In this document: piece by piece, positions 10,016 to 20,929 of the stretch
Numbering within the stretch: position 1 is the first letter of the stretch
How the letters are laid out: each line of letters starts with the position of its first letter
DNA from: Manis javanica
Taxonomy: Eukaryota > Chordata > Mammalia > Pholidota > Manidae
Direction of reading: 5' to 3'
DNA: 64,000 nucleotides
Assembly: GCF_040802235.1 (NCBI RefSeq)
Contig: NC_133157.1
Span: 24,755,501-24,819,500, forward strand
Translations under genes and position numbers: made by a program
Notes under the pieces: generated by a model
Seen by the model: only the letters and a program-made list of their open reading frames with translations
What the model was told of the DNA's origin: nothing
Database searches by the model: none

Positions 10016-10633
10016 GGTACTCTACAAGAAGATATGTCAAAGAAATAATCAATCCTCCCATGTTTCCTTCCATATGCTACATCTGTAGCTTTTCTTCTTT
10101 CTTCCTAATTACAACCCTTAAATAGAATTCGTGCCTCATATCGAATTTACCAAGTATCATAATTCCTCCAGGTGGTAAAGATACCTCGAGACAAGTGCTG
10201 GGCATAGAAGCCACAGGGCATAAATCTGCAAAGAAGTAAAAAGCTAAACATTTCAAACAATATGGCTTCTCTCTCACTTACCAACTTTACATTTCCCTGT
10301 ATGGCCCCGGAAGATGACTGGTTAGCCAGAGACGGGTAAGATTCCTCAAGGGAGGAACAACCTAAGACAGGCACAGTCGCAGGGGGCCCATCAGGTGAGA
10401 ATTTGGGGATCAACAGAGGTGAGGCTCAGAACCTCACCCCCCCTGCTTTGAGAGAAATCTTCTGCATCCGTGGATGTCTTGCTGCCCTTGTCTAGCCTGG
10501 ATTAATACTTAGTCCATAGGCACACACCTGATCATCTGATCATCTACATTTGCCCTCTTACAGCACTAAACTATGTTTTCTACCTTTATCTTGCATCTAC
10601 CTACCACTTCAGCATTTTATTAAAAATAATAAT
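10016..10633 (+). other. ERV 3' untranslated region
   Basis: About 620 bases separate the env stop from the polypurine tract. I see no credible ORF on the sense strand. The 66- and 88-codon minus-strand frames have no recognisable content. The length is unusual for a simple betaretrovirus; a decayed extra gene is possible but not shown. Confidence 0.5.
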
Positions 10634-10644
10634 AAAGGGAGAAA
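10634..10644 (+). other. Polypurine tract
   Basis: AAAGGGAGAAA immediately precedes TGTGGG, the LTR start. Polypurine tracts prime plus-strand DNA synthesis in retroviruses, and their abutment to U3 fixes the LTR border at 10645. Confidence 0.75.
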
Positions 10645-10766
10645 TGTGGGATCAACATATAAATCAAGTACAAAAATCAAACGAATATTCATATTTGACC
10701 TGATTGTTTATAGGTCATAATGCGTGATCAAAACCGAAAGTTTCTGTGATGAATGCCCTTGTACTG

Positions 10767-10823
10767 TTCACCATGTGAGAATTTATTCACTATGTAAGAA
10801 TTCGTTCACCATGTAAGAACTTG
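10767..10823 (+). repeat. Three tandem 19-bp U3 repeats
   Basis: The units start at 10767, 10786 and 10805 and follow TTCACYATGTRAGAAYTYR with a few substitutions. Tandem repeats of this size in U3 are commonly enhancer elements in retroviruses. That role is inferred here from position. Confidence 0.8.
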
Positions 10824-10943
10824 TTGGTTATGCTTCAGAAGATTGGAGACTGACGAGAATTAGACTTGAGATGGATTAATGATTGTACATTGAGCATTGA
10901 CCTCCCTATACTGAATTTTATTGTTGTTACCAACCATTTGATC

Positions 10944-10949
10944 AATAAA
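10944..10949 (+). terminator. AATAAA polyadenylation signal of the LTR
   Basis: Canonical AATAAA lies 18 bases before the start of the poly(A) at 10968, within the usual 10-30 base range. It was probably the signal that ended the chimeric L1-ERV transcript. Confidence 0.85.
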
Positions 10950-10967
10950 TATGAGAGATGCCCTCTC

Positions 10968-10991
10968 AAAAAAAAAAAAAATACCTCTTTG
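10968..10991 (+). repeat. Terminal poly(A) and 3' target-site duplication
   Basis: A run of 14 A (10968-10981) passes directly into TACCTCTTTG. The 16-mer 10976-10991 is identical to 2565-2580. It closes the composite insertion. Confidence 0.9.
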
Positions 10992-12720
10992 CAAAAGATA
11001 AGAAAGCCCCAGGTAATAATCTCTTCATTTTATATCATAAGACCCATTCATTTAATATTATATTTACCTATTCATGCAATATTATAAAAAGTAGTATATA
11101 AAAAAATACTTTTATGGAATTTAAGATCATGGAATTGGACCCATACATTATTAACTATGAGTTAACTGGCATAATTTCTAGACCATCTGGAGATATCTTC
11201 TGTTCTAAATAACCTTTGCAAGAGCATTAGTGGTTATTTAGTTTCAATATTTCTATATTGTAATTCAAACTCATTACCACCATAAGGAAATTAATGTGAT
11301 CAGTATGAGCATATTTTTACCTTTAAAGACATAATCATCATAATTTTGATATGTAGGCGAAATGAACTTGATAATGACGTCTAAAGGAAGGATAGCTTTT
11401 TTTCCCTGCCAACCTCTTTCCTCCAACACACACTATAATTTTTGATAAACACTGCAAGCTATAAGTATAATACTCCTTTACTGAAATATCAGGGAATTAA
11501 TATTTGGAATAAATTCCAAACTATATCAGCTTCTGTTTTTTTTTCTTTTTTCTTCCCATCTAAAAAAATATGCTTTCATTCACTATGCATTGACTATAAA
11601 TCAGAGAACCAATGCATCAGGGATGAACATAACCTTTCAAAATCTATCTATACACAAATACTCATGTATCTCAAACCTTAATTGTATGCATGTGTGCGAG
11701 AGGACTGCACATAGTATGTAAAAACATTGTTATGGTGGGTGAGCGCTTATGAAAATAGAAAACAGCACTAGCTTAAGCCAGCCATGGTGCGGGTAGGTAA
11801 TATGAAAGTTTCTTTCTTCAGACCTAAGTTGGTTATAGCATCCCAATTCTGAGCTAAAGCCTTCATTGCAATTCTGGTCATAGAATTTAAAGATGGAAAA
11901 CACCTATTAGGTTACTTAGTTTATTCCCCTAGGCCCAGCACTGAAGATTACTCTGAAAGCATATTTTATTTCTTCAGCTTCTTCAGTATTTGGCCTACCA
12001 TTATTCTCAAATGTCTGTGCTGACAGACTTTTACCTTGTTTTCTTGGGTAAATATATTCTCCTGGAGTTCCTTACATTCCTTCAACATTTAGATATATTT
12101 TCTAATTTGCAAATACTGTTGTGTGCTTCTAATCAGATCCAAGCAAATGATTTTTTTCCTCCTTTATAGTATTAATCATCTGCTCATGGAGCATAGGTCC
12201 TGAAGCAATGTCAGGGTAATAATAACAATAGCTTTAATGCATTTTTTGTTTCTATGCATATATGTGTATACGTATGTAAGTACCTCATGGGCCACCATTT
12301 TCTTTCTCAGATTGCAGGTCATCAGAGTTATGTAAAACTCTGCATGCTGAATGAGCCACAAAATAGGATTGCCCCAAATCTCATTACTGGAGCAAATAGA
12401 GCCCTTGATTCAGTTCAAATGAAGATATCTGGACCTTGAAAGCAAATCTAAGCTGCTGGTACTTCTCAACCCCAAGAATCCCAATTGGACATACCAAAAT
12501 GAATGGTGAGGAGCTTAAGAAGTATCAGGAATTTTTCTAAGCACTGCACACATTTAAACTAAATCCTTCTGAAAGTTTTTTGGAATAGATTCCAAATGGC
12601 TCTTATTTTACTGAAAACTGAGGCAAAGTTTCACCTGCCCTCTGTCACAGGACTGGTCTGGGATGAAGCTGGGTAGGATTCTAGTAGTCTGGTTTCTGAG
12701 TCTGTGTCCATAGCCATTGT
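10992..12720. other. Noncoding, no recognised feature
   Basis: This is AT-rich and apparently unique sequence. I see no gene, structured RNA or clear repeat consensus. Short poly(T) and TA-rich patches only. Confidence 0.5.
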
Positions 12721-12724
12721 GCTG

Positions 12725-12945
12725 ATTAGAGTGAGTAGGCATGTCCTTTGGAGTCAAATGAACCCTGTTTGGAGGATTAGCTCTATCCCAACTTCGGTAG
12801 CTTTGTACAAATTACTTGTCCTGATTAAGTCCCAGTTCCTTTGTCTGGTTAGTGGGTTAATAATAGCCTCCTCTTAGGATTTCATGAAGATAAATAAGGA
12901 ATTCATGTCCAGGTCTTAGTCTAGTTTCTGGCATATGAGTGACAT
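12725..12945 (+). repeat. MIR SINE, nearly complete
   Basis: Sense MIR landmarks are in order: 'ctttggagtcaaatgaacc', the 'tacaaattacttgtcctga' block, 'cctttgtctggttagtggg', 'taataatagcctcctctta', and a tail resembling 'gcctggcacatag'. Confidence 0.7.
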
Positions 12946-13492
12946 CAAAGGTGAGTTCCCTTCTCTTCCTAATGTCAGGGAGGAACACTAGCCATCTTAT
13001 TTATTTCTCAGCTCCTCATTCACCATTCTAAAAGCAAATATTTTTTCAAGTGACTGGCTTTTGTTCTCTACCTGAAGGCATAGGCTTGTTAGACATTTTG
13101 TGGTATGAAGGAATGTCTTTGTGGAATCAAGCTGAGACATGGTCTGACCAGTGCCTTCATTCCATACATCATGTTGCATTGATAGACATTGTATGGTGAT
13201 TGCTCCAGACTTAAGTAAAGATTTTGTCCCAAAAGTTTGTTATAATTTGGAACTTGAATCATGTTTTCTTCTAAAAATTATGTTATGGGTTATGAATGAT
13301 AGACCATTAGGTTAGTTGATATAATCTTTTTTAACATATGTCTAAGCTGCAACGGCAGCTGGTAACAAAGACAATAGTTGATTTGCTTGCCATAGTTAAA
13401 TTCTCCTTCTAGATTAATCTATCCCTTTCAGAGCCCTGGAAGAGCCAGACTTAGATATTACAAGTTCTACTGACCTCTGATAATTAGAGGAG

Positions 13493-13562
13493 TTTTAGAG
13501 AACATATAAATCTATCAGCTGGCTAACAGAAGAATTTTAGAGAACTTATAAATCCATCAGCT
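13493..13562 (+). repeat. Short imperfect local duplication
   Basis: 'ttttagagaacatataaat' plus 'ctatcagctg' (from 13493) recurs 42 bases on as 'ttttagagaacttataaat' plus 'ccatcagctg' (from 13535), with two mismatches in about 29 bases. Confidence 0.8.
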
Positions 13563-14249
13563 GTCAATCAGATTCTAGGGAGACTTAGAATTCAAAATGC
13601 ATCACAAAGACTGTAGCCTAACTATGTTGAACACTGAGATGCTACAGTTAGAGAGATTCCATGCTATGCCCATATTACAGATAGGGCAAGAAAAACCAAG
13701 CCAGGGGAAGAGAATGAAGTAGACTCAGAGCAGTGAAAGAAACCATGTAGTTCAGACAGTGAGATGGAGCGAGTGGCACCAGATGACCTTCTAGATCATG
13801 TGATGTCTGGTTGTTATATTCTACAATTGGAACTCATAGGATCCTTCTATATTAGTCAATAAATTCTCTTCTTAAACAAGTTTGAATGGGTTTCTGACAT
13901 AAGCAACAAAATAATTTCAATTAAAGCTAAATTTCTCAGACCGAGCCCTTCTGAACTCTAGGAAGGGCAACCTTTCTGTCCATCTGGATGGCTGGCTATG
14001 TATGGTTGGGTAAGGGTTCTGATAGCTGGATCTGCTGTTATTAAGGGAGGGCCCTGTGTTGGGAGAAGAGAGCAAACAGGATCCCTGGCCTTGACAATAT
14101 TCTATTTTTGTTAACTTCATCAAGCATTACTACCATTGTTTGAGGGTCTTCCCATCCATATACAATATATGGGTCTTCTGATTCACATTTTTTCTATCTT
14201 GAATGCTCCTTTGTTCCTCTCTACTTAACACAAGTTTATTCCACCGTTT

Positions 14250-14430
14250 TTGTAACTCAGGATGAGTCACAGAGAGTTATAGAGTTTTATGGCAGGAAGA
14301 GGACAAAGCCATCTAGTTCAAAGACTCAAAGAGGTTGCTCCAGGTCACTCAACTAGAAAGCAGTGCTGTCAGAACTTGAATTTAGGTTCTGACTTCAGTA
14401 TGTTTTCCACTAGACAGCTCTGCCTATAGC
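14250..14430 (-). repeat. MIR-family SINE remnant
   Basis: Reverse-strand MIR-like elements: 'gaggttgctccaggtcactc' and 'actagaaagcagtgctgtca' resemble the rc of the tRNA-proximal MIR part, followed by 'ttctgacttcagt'. The family assignment is tentative; a MIR-related core-SINE is possible. Confidence 0.45.
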
Positions 14431-14479
14431 CCACAGGGTCTTATCCACATCTAGTACATCAGAGTGGCCTCCTCACCAG

Positions 14480-14640
14480 GGAGTGTTAATTATTTGTTCC
14501 CCTGACTTATATTCTTGGCTCTTGTGTTATTCATGTTTATCTCAACAGGCTGCAAGCTTGTTGAGAGCAGAAAGAGTAAACTTTCTTTTAACTTGTAGTT
14601 CCTCCTAGTACTTCACTCGAAGCTGAGTATATAAGTGATC
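14480..14640 (+). repeat. L2-like LINE fragment
   Basis: 'caggctgcaagcttgttga' plus 'gagcagaaagagtaaac' and 'cctagtacttcactcgaagc' follow the L2 3' region pattern ('agactgtgagctccttgaggacagg' ... 'agcacagtgcctggc'). Confidence 0.45.
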
Positions 14641-15589
14641 AGGACATTTCTGCATATTCCTTCAGTGACTGGAAATATGTAGGGATGAAAGAACCTCAGA
14701 GGTTTCCAAAGCTGACATCTACAAAAGATGAGGAACATTCTTAACACAGGCAAGTCCCATGAAAATAGTTTGATTTCATAACCATAGGTGAGAGGGAATT
14801 TTAGCTGAAGTGTAGGTACTGAACCCTTTACTCGTTAGGAGTGGGAGGCAGATCCTGAGGCTGGAAGCTACCTTAACTGCAGAAGTGAGGTGATGCTTAT
14901 TGGAGGCACAAGCACACAGATGGACATGTGCACCAGTCATTCCCATCCAGGTGTGATGTGGGGGGGTATGCAATTTCCAGGTGGGGTAAATAAGATGAGT
15001 CATGGATTAACTTGTTTATTTCAAGTGGGGACCCTGTGCTTCTCATAACATCATCTTGGGTGGACCTCTTCTAAGATTTCATCCTTCACAGGGAGCATGG
15101 ATGAGAGGGCAAGCTAGCCTTTTCTCTTTTCTGATCCTAAGAATGTCCTAGTTTTGACTTCCCTACTTACTACTCTCTTAGTGCTGGCAACCATCTTCAT
15201 GGTCCCAGATTTCACTGTTCACACATGCACCTTAACACATTTTAACTGTATGTTTTGCCGATGTAGACATAATATTCAGATTAAGAAAGTGGTAGGTATA
15301 CCGTTGGGTCTTAGATTTATGAAGCAAGTCCATCCTTACAGATACGACAAAGCTGTGACTTCCTGCTAGGTCATGTCTGACAATGACATCCTTTCCATTC
15401 ACTTCGGCATATCCAGTTGGAATTTCTAGGTGTGAGAAGGGCCAGCAACTTAAAGATGCTCTCGATGATCAGGTATCTTCATTTGAACTGGATCAAGGTC
15501 TTCTTACTACACTCTATTTTCTCTACTGGTGAGACTCACAGAAATTCTAGCAATCCCATGGGAAAGGCATTTTACTTAGTTTAAGCTGA

Positions 15590-15700
15590 ATATTTGCTGT
15601 GTGATTGTGAGCAGACATCCAAACTTTCTGAAATCTGGTTTCCTCATCAGTAGAGTGTAAATAGCAATGAGTTGTTATAAATGCCAACTTAGATAATATG
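15590..15700 (+). repeat. MIR SINE fragment
   Basis: 'gctgtgtgattgtgagcaga' through 'tggtttcctcatcagtaga' is the MIR central core (ctgtgtgaccttgggcaag ... gtttcctcatctgtaaaa). Confidence 0.6.
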
Positions 15701-15894
15701 TGTAGATTTTCTTTTAAACTGTGGAGTGTTTTGCATGTCTAGGAATAATAATTATTATTTCTATTCTAAAATTCATAGATAATCTTACAAAGCTTTCTTA
15801 TTTTCATTGTTGGGAATGGACTTGCTGAAACACCTAGTACAAGCAATGCCCAGCTTCCCTGGTCAACCCTCTCTTCCGTGATTATAACAGGACA

Positions 15895-16135
15895 TGTCAT
15901 GCCAGCATGACTTTGCCCAGGTCATTCCCTCCACCTGGAATGCTCTCCACCTTCTTCTCAGATAGGCATGCCTACTCATCTTTCAAGGTCCAGCTCAAAA
16001 GTCCACACCTATGTAAAGCCTTCTCTAGTAACCCCTCGGGAAGAATTAATTGCTTCAACCTCTCCAGTAACCTTGCTTTCTAGCATTCCTATGGACTATT
16101 ATAATTAGTTGTTTACCAATCTATTTCTTTAACCA
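15895..16135 (+). repeat. L2 LINE fragment
   Basis: 'gtcattccctccacctggaa' and 'tgctctccaccttcttctca', followed by 'ctcatctttcaaggtccagc' and 'ctatgtaaagccttctctag', match the well-known L2 3' coding and UTR pattern. Confidence 0.75.
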
Positions 16136-16137
16136 GA

Positions 16138-16532
16138 TTGGTGTTTCTTAATTGTTGTGTCAAGGTTGACAGATATATCATGAACCTTTCCCTGGTGTGC
16201 TACCAATATTGAATCTAAGTGTAAGGTTCTCCTTTTTTTTATAATTGAGTAGGCACATTTATTTCAGTGACTTCTGTTGTAAGATATGATGAGCTGAACA
16301 AGTTGTACAATGTGGTATAAAGCAGAATGTTACTTGCAGCAAGGAAAGGTAAGAACTGTCAACAGAAGGCCAGGAATGAGTAAAGATTTGAAATTTATGT
16401 CAAACTAGGGCAACAGTGAGACAATGTTTTGTGATTGATGGAGTCAACTTAAGCCCATCAAATACACACCAAATTTCTAGTATTTAAAAGTGTATCACAA
16501 ATGCCAAGTAGAATCAAGAACCACTGTCCTTG
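16138..16532. repeat. Possible old DNA-transposon relic
   Basis: The two ends are imperfect inverted repeats of hAT-like character ('ggtgtttcttaattgttgtg' versus 'atcaagaaccactg' at the far end). The interior is not recognised. Confidence 0.35.
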
Positions 16533-16737
16533 TTGTTGAGGTCCTTGAGAGTGTGCATCTGTATTTGGATAAAAAAAAGAGTAATGCATAAGAATCAAGG
16601 CTGGTAGATCTGAAGAGGTAATTGGTCAAGTAATTTTTTGATAACTTAATTTTGGCACTTTTCTAATGAAAAGTAAAGAGATTTTTGGTAAAGTGACTGT
16701 CAGTGGCCAAAAATGTTTGGAAATTTACAAAAATGAG

Positions 16738-16882
16738 TCGAGTCTGTTTTGTGGTTAAGAACATAGGCTTTGAAAAACAGATAGCTATGTGCTCATATCC
16801 CACTTTTACTCCTTACAACCTGTGTCATTCAGTTGCTTATCATCTCCTCAGTTTTCTTGCCTTTAAATGAGGCTAAAGACTA
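16738..16882 (+). repeat. MIR SINE fragment
   Basis: 'ttgtggttaagaacataggc' is the MIR tRNA-related start (gtggttaagagcac...), followed by the 'cctcagttttcttgcctt' core. Confidence 0.7.
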
Positions 16883-17704
16883 TATCAGGTTGGGATAATT
16901 TTGTCTACAAGTTACAAACAACTGACAATAAGATAATTAGTTATTTCACTTTGCAAGAAGTTCAAAGGCTCAGGGGATTTCAAGATTGTGATATTCAGTG
17001 ACTCAGTTATGTTCTTTACATCTTTCAGCATTTTCATGTTCAGGATTCTCTACTTTGAGAGGAGAAACAGAGGCCACATATTCTAGTGTCTTTTGCTTAG
17101 GAGTGAAAGAATTTTTATGTGGAGACCAGTAGGTTAGCTTATTCCCAAAGTAACAATTGTTAGAGAATGGGATGACCATTACTGGCACAGACCAATTATC
17201 TTAGGACTCATGCATGCTGGGGAGTCATCCACAGCCACTACAGGATCAACTGCTTCTTTTGTTTTGAAGGGAACTTTTGCAAAACTCTCAGTTCATTGGA
17301 ACATGGTAAAAAGGTAGCTCTTCTTATCAATTAGCCACTAATTCAGACCTAAGATGTCCACCTCAAACATCTGATTTGTATCATTTCCTTCACTTTTCTT
17401 TCTTTTTTTTTCTACTTAAAATATATTTTTTTCCCCCTCTGTTAGCCTAAATCCCTGTTCTCACTTCTGGTTAAGTTTTGCCAAGTCTGTCTCACATACA
17501 GTGGACCTAAAAGTGAGTATCTAATACACGGATGCCTCTTTGCTTACCTGCCAGTAATGTTTAGCTATTATAGTCTGGAAGCTTTCCTTTGGCCTTCAGA
17601 GTATGGATTTTGTTGTGTGCATGTTCTTGAGGAAGGAAGGAAAGAAGCAATTCCAGGATCAAGAGTCAGGTCCTGGGGTAGGTGTTTTCATATAGGATTG
17701 GCGA

Positions 17705-17830
17705 AAGGAAATCTAGGTTTCCCTGTCTCTCCTATTCACCAGCTGGGTAACCTTGTGCAGACTACCATCTCTTGTATCTCTCTTGCAAAATAAGGCTGAT
17801 CCTGTGATCAAGATAATGATTTAGAAGGCT
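17705..17830 (+). repeat. MIR SINE fragment
   Basis: 'caccagctgggtaaccttgt' and 'gtatctctcttgcaaaataa' plus 'ggctgat' correspond to the central MIR core. Confidence 0.5.
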
Positions 17831-18796
17831 TCCTAAACATTTCAGCTCTGTGAAGAAAAAAAAAAGTTATTTTTCCTCCACTGGGCAGCTTTTTTGTGTA
17901 ACATAAACATGATTGTCAGATGGCTATAGCCTCCTTTAGGGGAAGGTGCAAAACAAACACTGCAAATGATTTGATCTGGGAGTAGCTTCTTAGGTTTAGA
18001 TATAAAAGAAAACATGTTTCTTCTTATTCTTTTTCTGCTGGAATTTACCCACCCTGGAAATTGTTAATGACCTCAATGGAGTCTCCTAGTGTTCAGAAAA
18101 TGTCTCTGATTGAACTGGAACAAGGTGGATTGGTTTGTTTGGTTATGCTTGGTCATTTGGTCTATGAGGAGAGTTCCTCACTGCACAAATGAGAAGCAAA
18201 GTCCTCTGGCTTTCTGAGGATTAATGGACAAAGTGCTACAAACATCTGCACATTTGGTAAATCAATGAAATGTTACTCAAGGATAAGTATCATTTTCTGT
18301 AATGTTCTTTCCTGGACTTCAAGACTGAACCAGTCAGAGTTGTTTTTCAAATAATGAGAACTATTCCTTGGGAAGTAGTATCAAATAAAGTGACTTCAGG
18401 GATATTCCTTGGCCTAATCTAAAACTGAAACAGACATTACACATGGCTTTATTTAGGAACCTGGAAGTTTAACATGGAAGGAGTTCTTAGCTCAACATTC
18501 TTCCAGATTGTAGAAACCAGTTGATATTTCCTGACAAGGCCTCCTGCCAATCTAACCTCTCCTAGCTAAGCTATTTTAACTCTGGTTTTAGGCTGATATA
18601 TCTCCTAGCAACACATCATCTCCTAAATAAAAACAGATCTCCCAGATGATCTTGTTCACTATTTCCTTCTATTGACCAACTTTGTTACCCAGTCTCATCA
18701 CTGTCTCAACCTTAGTCATTCTTTTTCTTTTTCATTCTCTTCCTTCAATGCTTATTACTTCATTGTTTTCTCTTCACCTAGGTGATGACCTAGGTT

Positions 18797-18968
18797 AACA
18801 CTGTCCAGTGTGGGAGCCATTAACCACATGTGCCTATTTTGATTCAAATTGATTAGAATTAAAGAAAAATTTTAAATTCGGTTCTTTGGGCATTGCATTA
18901 GCCATATTTCAAGTGCTTAAAAACCCATATGTGGCTGGTGGCCATCATACTGATCGGAGAGCACAGAT
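18797..18968. repeat. hAT-type nonautonomous DNA transposon (copy 1)
   Basis: The two sides mirror one another: 'ccattaaccacatgtgccta' near the left, and 'catatgtggctggtggccat' near the right, around an AT-rich centre. The same family is present at 43845-44170. Short ends ('actgtccagt') pair with the far end. Confidence 0.6.
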
Positions 18969-19369
18969 ATGGAAGGTTTCCATTATCACAGAAAGTCCTA
19001 GAGATGGTGCCGATCTACGTATTCAATTTTCCTGCTTCCTTAAGTGATTTCCCCCCTACTTTCAGCTAGTTTCTACCAATTTTTACCCTTATTCCTATAA
19101 AAAGCCAAAGATACTCATTTGAACCAACAGAAATGTCTTGGTAAATTGGTGCCTGGAGTGCTTATTCTTTCCCTTGGGCATAGCCATTTCAGAGTCTCTA
19201 TATTCTGGAAATGACAGAAGAGGAAGTTGTTTTAGTCTTTAAGGTTTTTATTCTCAAAAACAGAACTTCATATAAGGTATTAAGACATGTGAACTCCTTG
19301 GTGTTTGAGGTGACCATAAACACAATTCACCAGTGATCACTGAATACAGACTTTTGTCAACAAGAGTTT

Positions 19370-19975
19370 GATCACCTATTTCACGCCTGTTAGGATGGCT
19401 GATAAAAAAAATCTAACAAATATTGGCAAGAATGTAGATAAAAGTGAACCTTTATATACTAGTAGGTGGGAATGTAAATTGGTAGAGCCACTACAGAAAC
19501 CAGGATGAAAGTTCCTCATAAAATTACACTGAAATACCCTATGATCCAGCAATCCCTTTTCTGAGTATATATCCAAACTGAAATCAGGATCTCAAAGAGA
19601 TATCTGCATTCCCTTGTTTACTGCAGCACTATTCACAGAGGCCAAGACGTGGAAGCAATGGAAAGGCCTACTGATGGATGAATTATTAAAGAAAATATTC
19701 AGCCTTAAATAAGAAGGAAATCCTGCCATTTGCAATAACATGAATGAACCTGTAAGATACTATACTATGTTAATAAGTCAGACACAGAAGGACAAATACT
19801 ACATGATACCACTTACATGTTAAATCTAAAATAATCAAACTCATGAAGTAGAGAGTGGAATATTGTTGCCAAGAGCTAGGGGGAAGGAGAAATGGGGAAG
19901 TGTTAGTCAAATGGTGCAAAGTTTTGGTTCTATAAGACGAGTAAGTCCTAGAGATCTACTGTACACCGTAGCATT
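19370..19975 (+). mobile_element. Old L1 fragment, ORF2 C-terminus and 3'UTR
   Basis: 'gtgggaatgtaaattggtag' (Cys-motif region), 'atgatccagcaatcccttt', 'cactattcacagaggccaag' and 'aatcctgccatttgcaataa' are diverged L1 ORF2 C-terminal sequence. A 3'UTR follows ('gttgccaagagctagggg', 'tataagacgagtaagtcct'). Multiple stops; sense orientation; much older than the 2.6-kb copy. Confidence 0.85.
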
Positions 19976-20340
19976 TACAGCCCTGTGCTGGCCTTCGTCT
20001 GCCTTGACCCTGGCCAGCTCCTCCCTTGGGGTGTATTCAAATAACACTTTAGCTCTGCTTCATTATTGTGGCTCTGCCTTTCAATTCTTTTTTTCGGTGG
20101 GGACAAGAATCGAGGAGAGCAAACTCGACCCGCAACATATTTGGTGCCGTGATTTGTATCAGCACTCCCACTTCTGCTGGGGATTGGACAACCAAGGCTT
20201 ACTGTTCCTTAACCGTCACAACAACCGTGAAGGTCAGGATCATGTAAGGAGGAAGGCATTTTGACTTGCGGACTGTCCTTACTTGGTCCTAATTACCTTC
20301 TGCTTTACTTCCACCAAAGATGTCTGAGATGTCTGAAGGA
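19976..20340 (+). mobile_element. ERV fragment: LTR 3' end (U5), PBS, leader
   Basis: A gammaretrovirus-like LTR end: a T/GG-rich 'ttctttttttcggtgggga' stretch, then 'caagaatcgaggagagcaaa', ending in CA at 20136-20137, four bases, then a primer-binding site at 20142. The sequence after the PBS looks like a leader and then fades. No gag frame is recognisable. The left border near 19976 is where the old L1 3'UTR consensus stops. Confidence 0.65.
20142..20159 (+). other. tRNA-His-type primer-binding site
   Basis: TGGTGCCGTGATTTGTAT matches the tRNA-His-type site known from HERV-H-like elements at 15 of 18 positions, with the first 11 identical. It lies four bases after a CA LTR end. Confidence 0.7.
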
Positions 20341-20925
20341 AGGAAAGTGAGATGTGTGTCACCACTCATAGTTGATAAGACAGAAGATTCATGAAGGACT
20401 CAGCTATGATTCAGTCACCTCATTCTCGACATCCCCTAAGAAGAGCCCATACTTGGATGTTTGTTAAAGAAGGTGACGTAGGTAAGACGACATGACCAAC
20501 AACTCAATGATTTAGAAACTGTACTTTACATATCTTCATCTGAACTGTTATAGATTTTTAATTTTTACAGCATTTGCTGGAATGTAATAGAGAGTCTGAA
20601 ATTTAAAAATGAAAACACTTTTAACTCAGTAATTTAAAAAAATTACAAAGATGTTTGACATAGGCCATCTCCTTGCTAAGGTGACCCTTTCTCAATAGAA
20701 CATGGCTCTGTGACTTTTGAAATGAGTCACTTAGCCCACTAGACCTTAGTTTTCATGTTTGAGAAATGTGATTAGAATGCCACCCACCATTCAGGACTGT
20801 GAGAGTTACATAGATAATAAGCATAGAGGCCTGGCTCCATATCATAGAAATAATAAGTTCAAAGATTGCTGAAGACTAGGTAGTTTGTTGTCCAAAATAT
20901 TCTAATTATCAACTAAAGATAAATA
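20341..20925. other. Mostly unassigned noncoding sequence
   Basis: A weak sense MIR-like stretch lies at about 20725-20830 ('ccactagaccttagttttca', 'gtgagagttacatagataat'). The rest is AT-rich without recognised features. Confidence 0.4.
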
Positions 20926-20929
20926 ACTT

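Larger units (their letters stand above)
9165..10967 (+). mobile_element. Class II (beta-like) ERV 3' segment, carried by L1
   Basis: The order is 5'-pol end, env transmembrane part, untranslated 3' region, polypurine tract, 3' LTR up to the polyadenylation site. It lacks gag, protease, most of pol and the env surface subunit. The sequence ends not at an LTR 3' border but in poly(A) 18 bases after AATAAA, so it was copied from polyadenylated RNA. The betaretrovirus-like assignment rests on the integrase C-terminal pattern and on a CX7C loop without an adjacent third cysteine. It is a defective fossil. Confidence 0.75.
10645..10967 (+). repeat. 3' LTR (U3-R only)
   Basis: It begins with TG right after the polypurine tract and ends at the poly(A) addition site, so U5 is missing. 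This is expected of an LTR copied from the 3' end of genomic or subgenomic RNA. It includes a threefold 19-bp tandem repeat and a canonical AATAAA. No TATA box is obvious. Confidence 0.75.
2581..10975 (+). mobile_element. Composite L1 + ERV retrotransposed insertion
   Basis: An 8.4-kb insertion is bounded by perfect 16-bp direct repeats. It consists of an L1 (2581-9164) followed directly by a class II ERV segment (9165-10967) and a terminal poly(A). There is no second duplication at the L1/ERV junction that I could find. The layout is that expected of L1 3' transduction: readthrough past the L1's own weak poly(A) signal, polyadenylation at a downstream signal (here the ERV 3' LTR), then target-primed reverse transcription. 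The alternative, two independent insertions, would need the outer repeats to match by chance or the second element to have landed precisely in the first one's tail. Confidence 0.8.

Noticed and set aside
13493..13562. CRISPR-like or satellite array
   Set aside because: Only two imperfect units occur and the DNA is mammalian nuclear. It is a simple local duplication.
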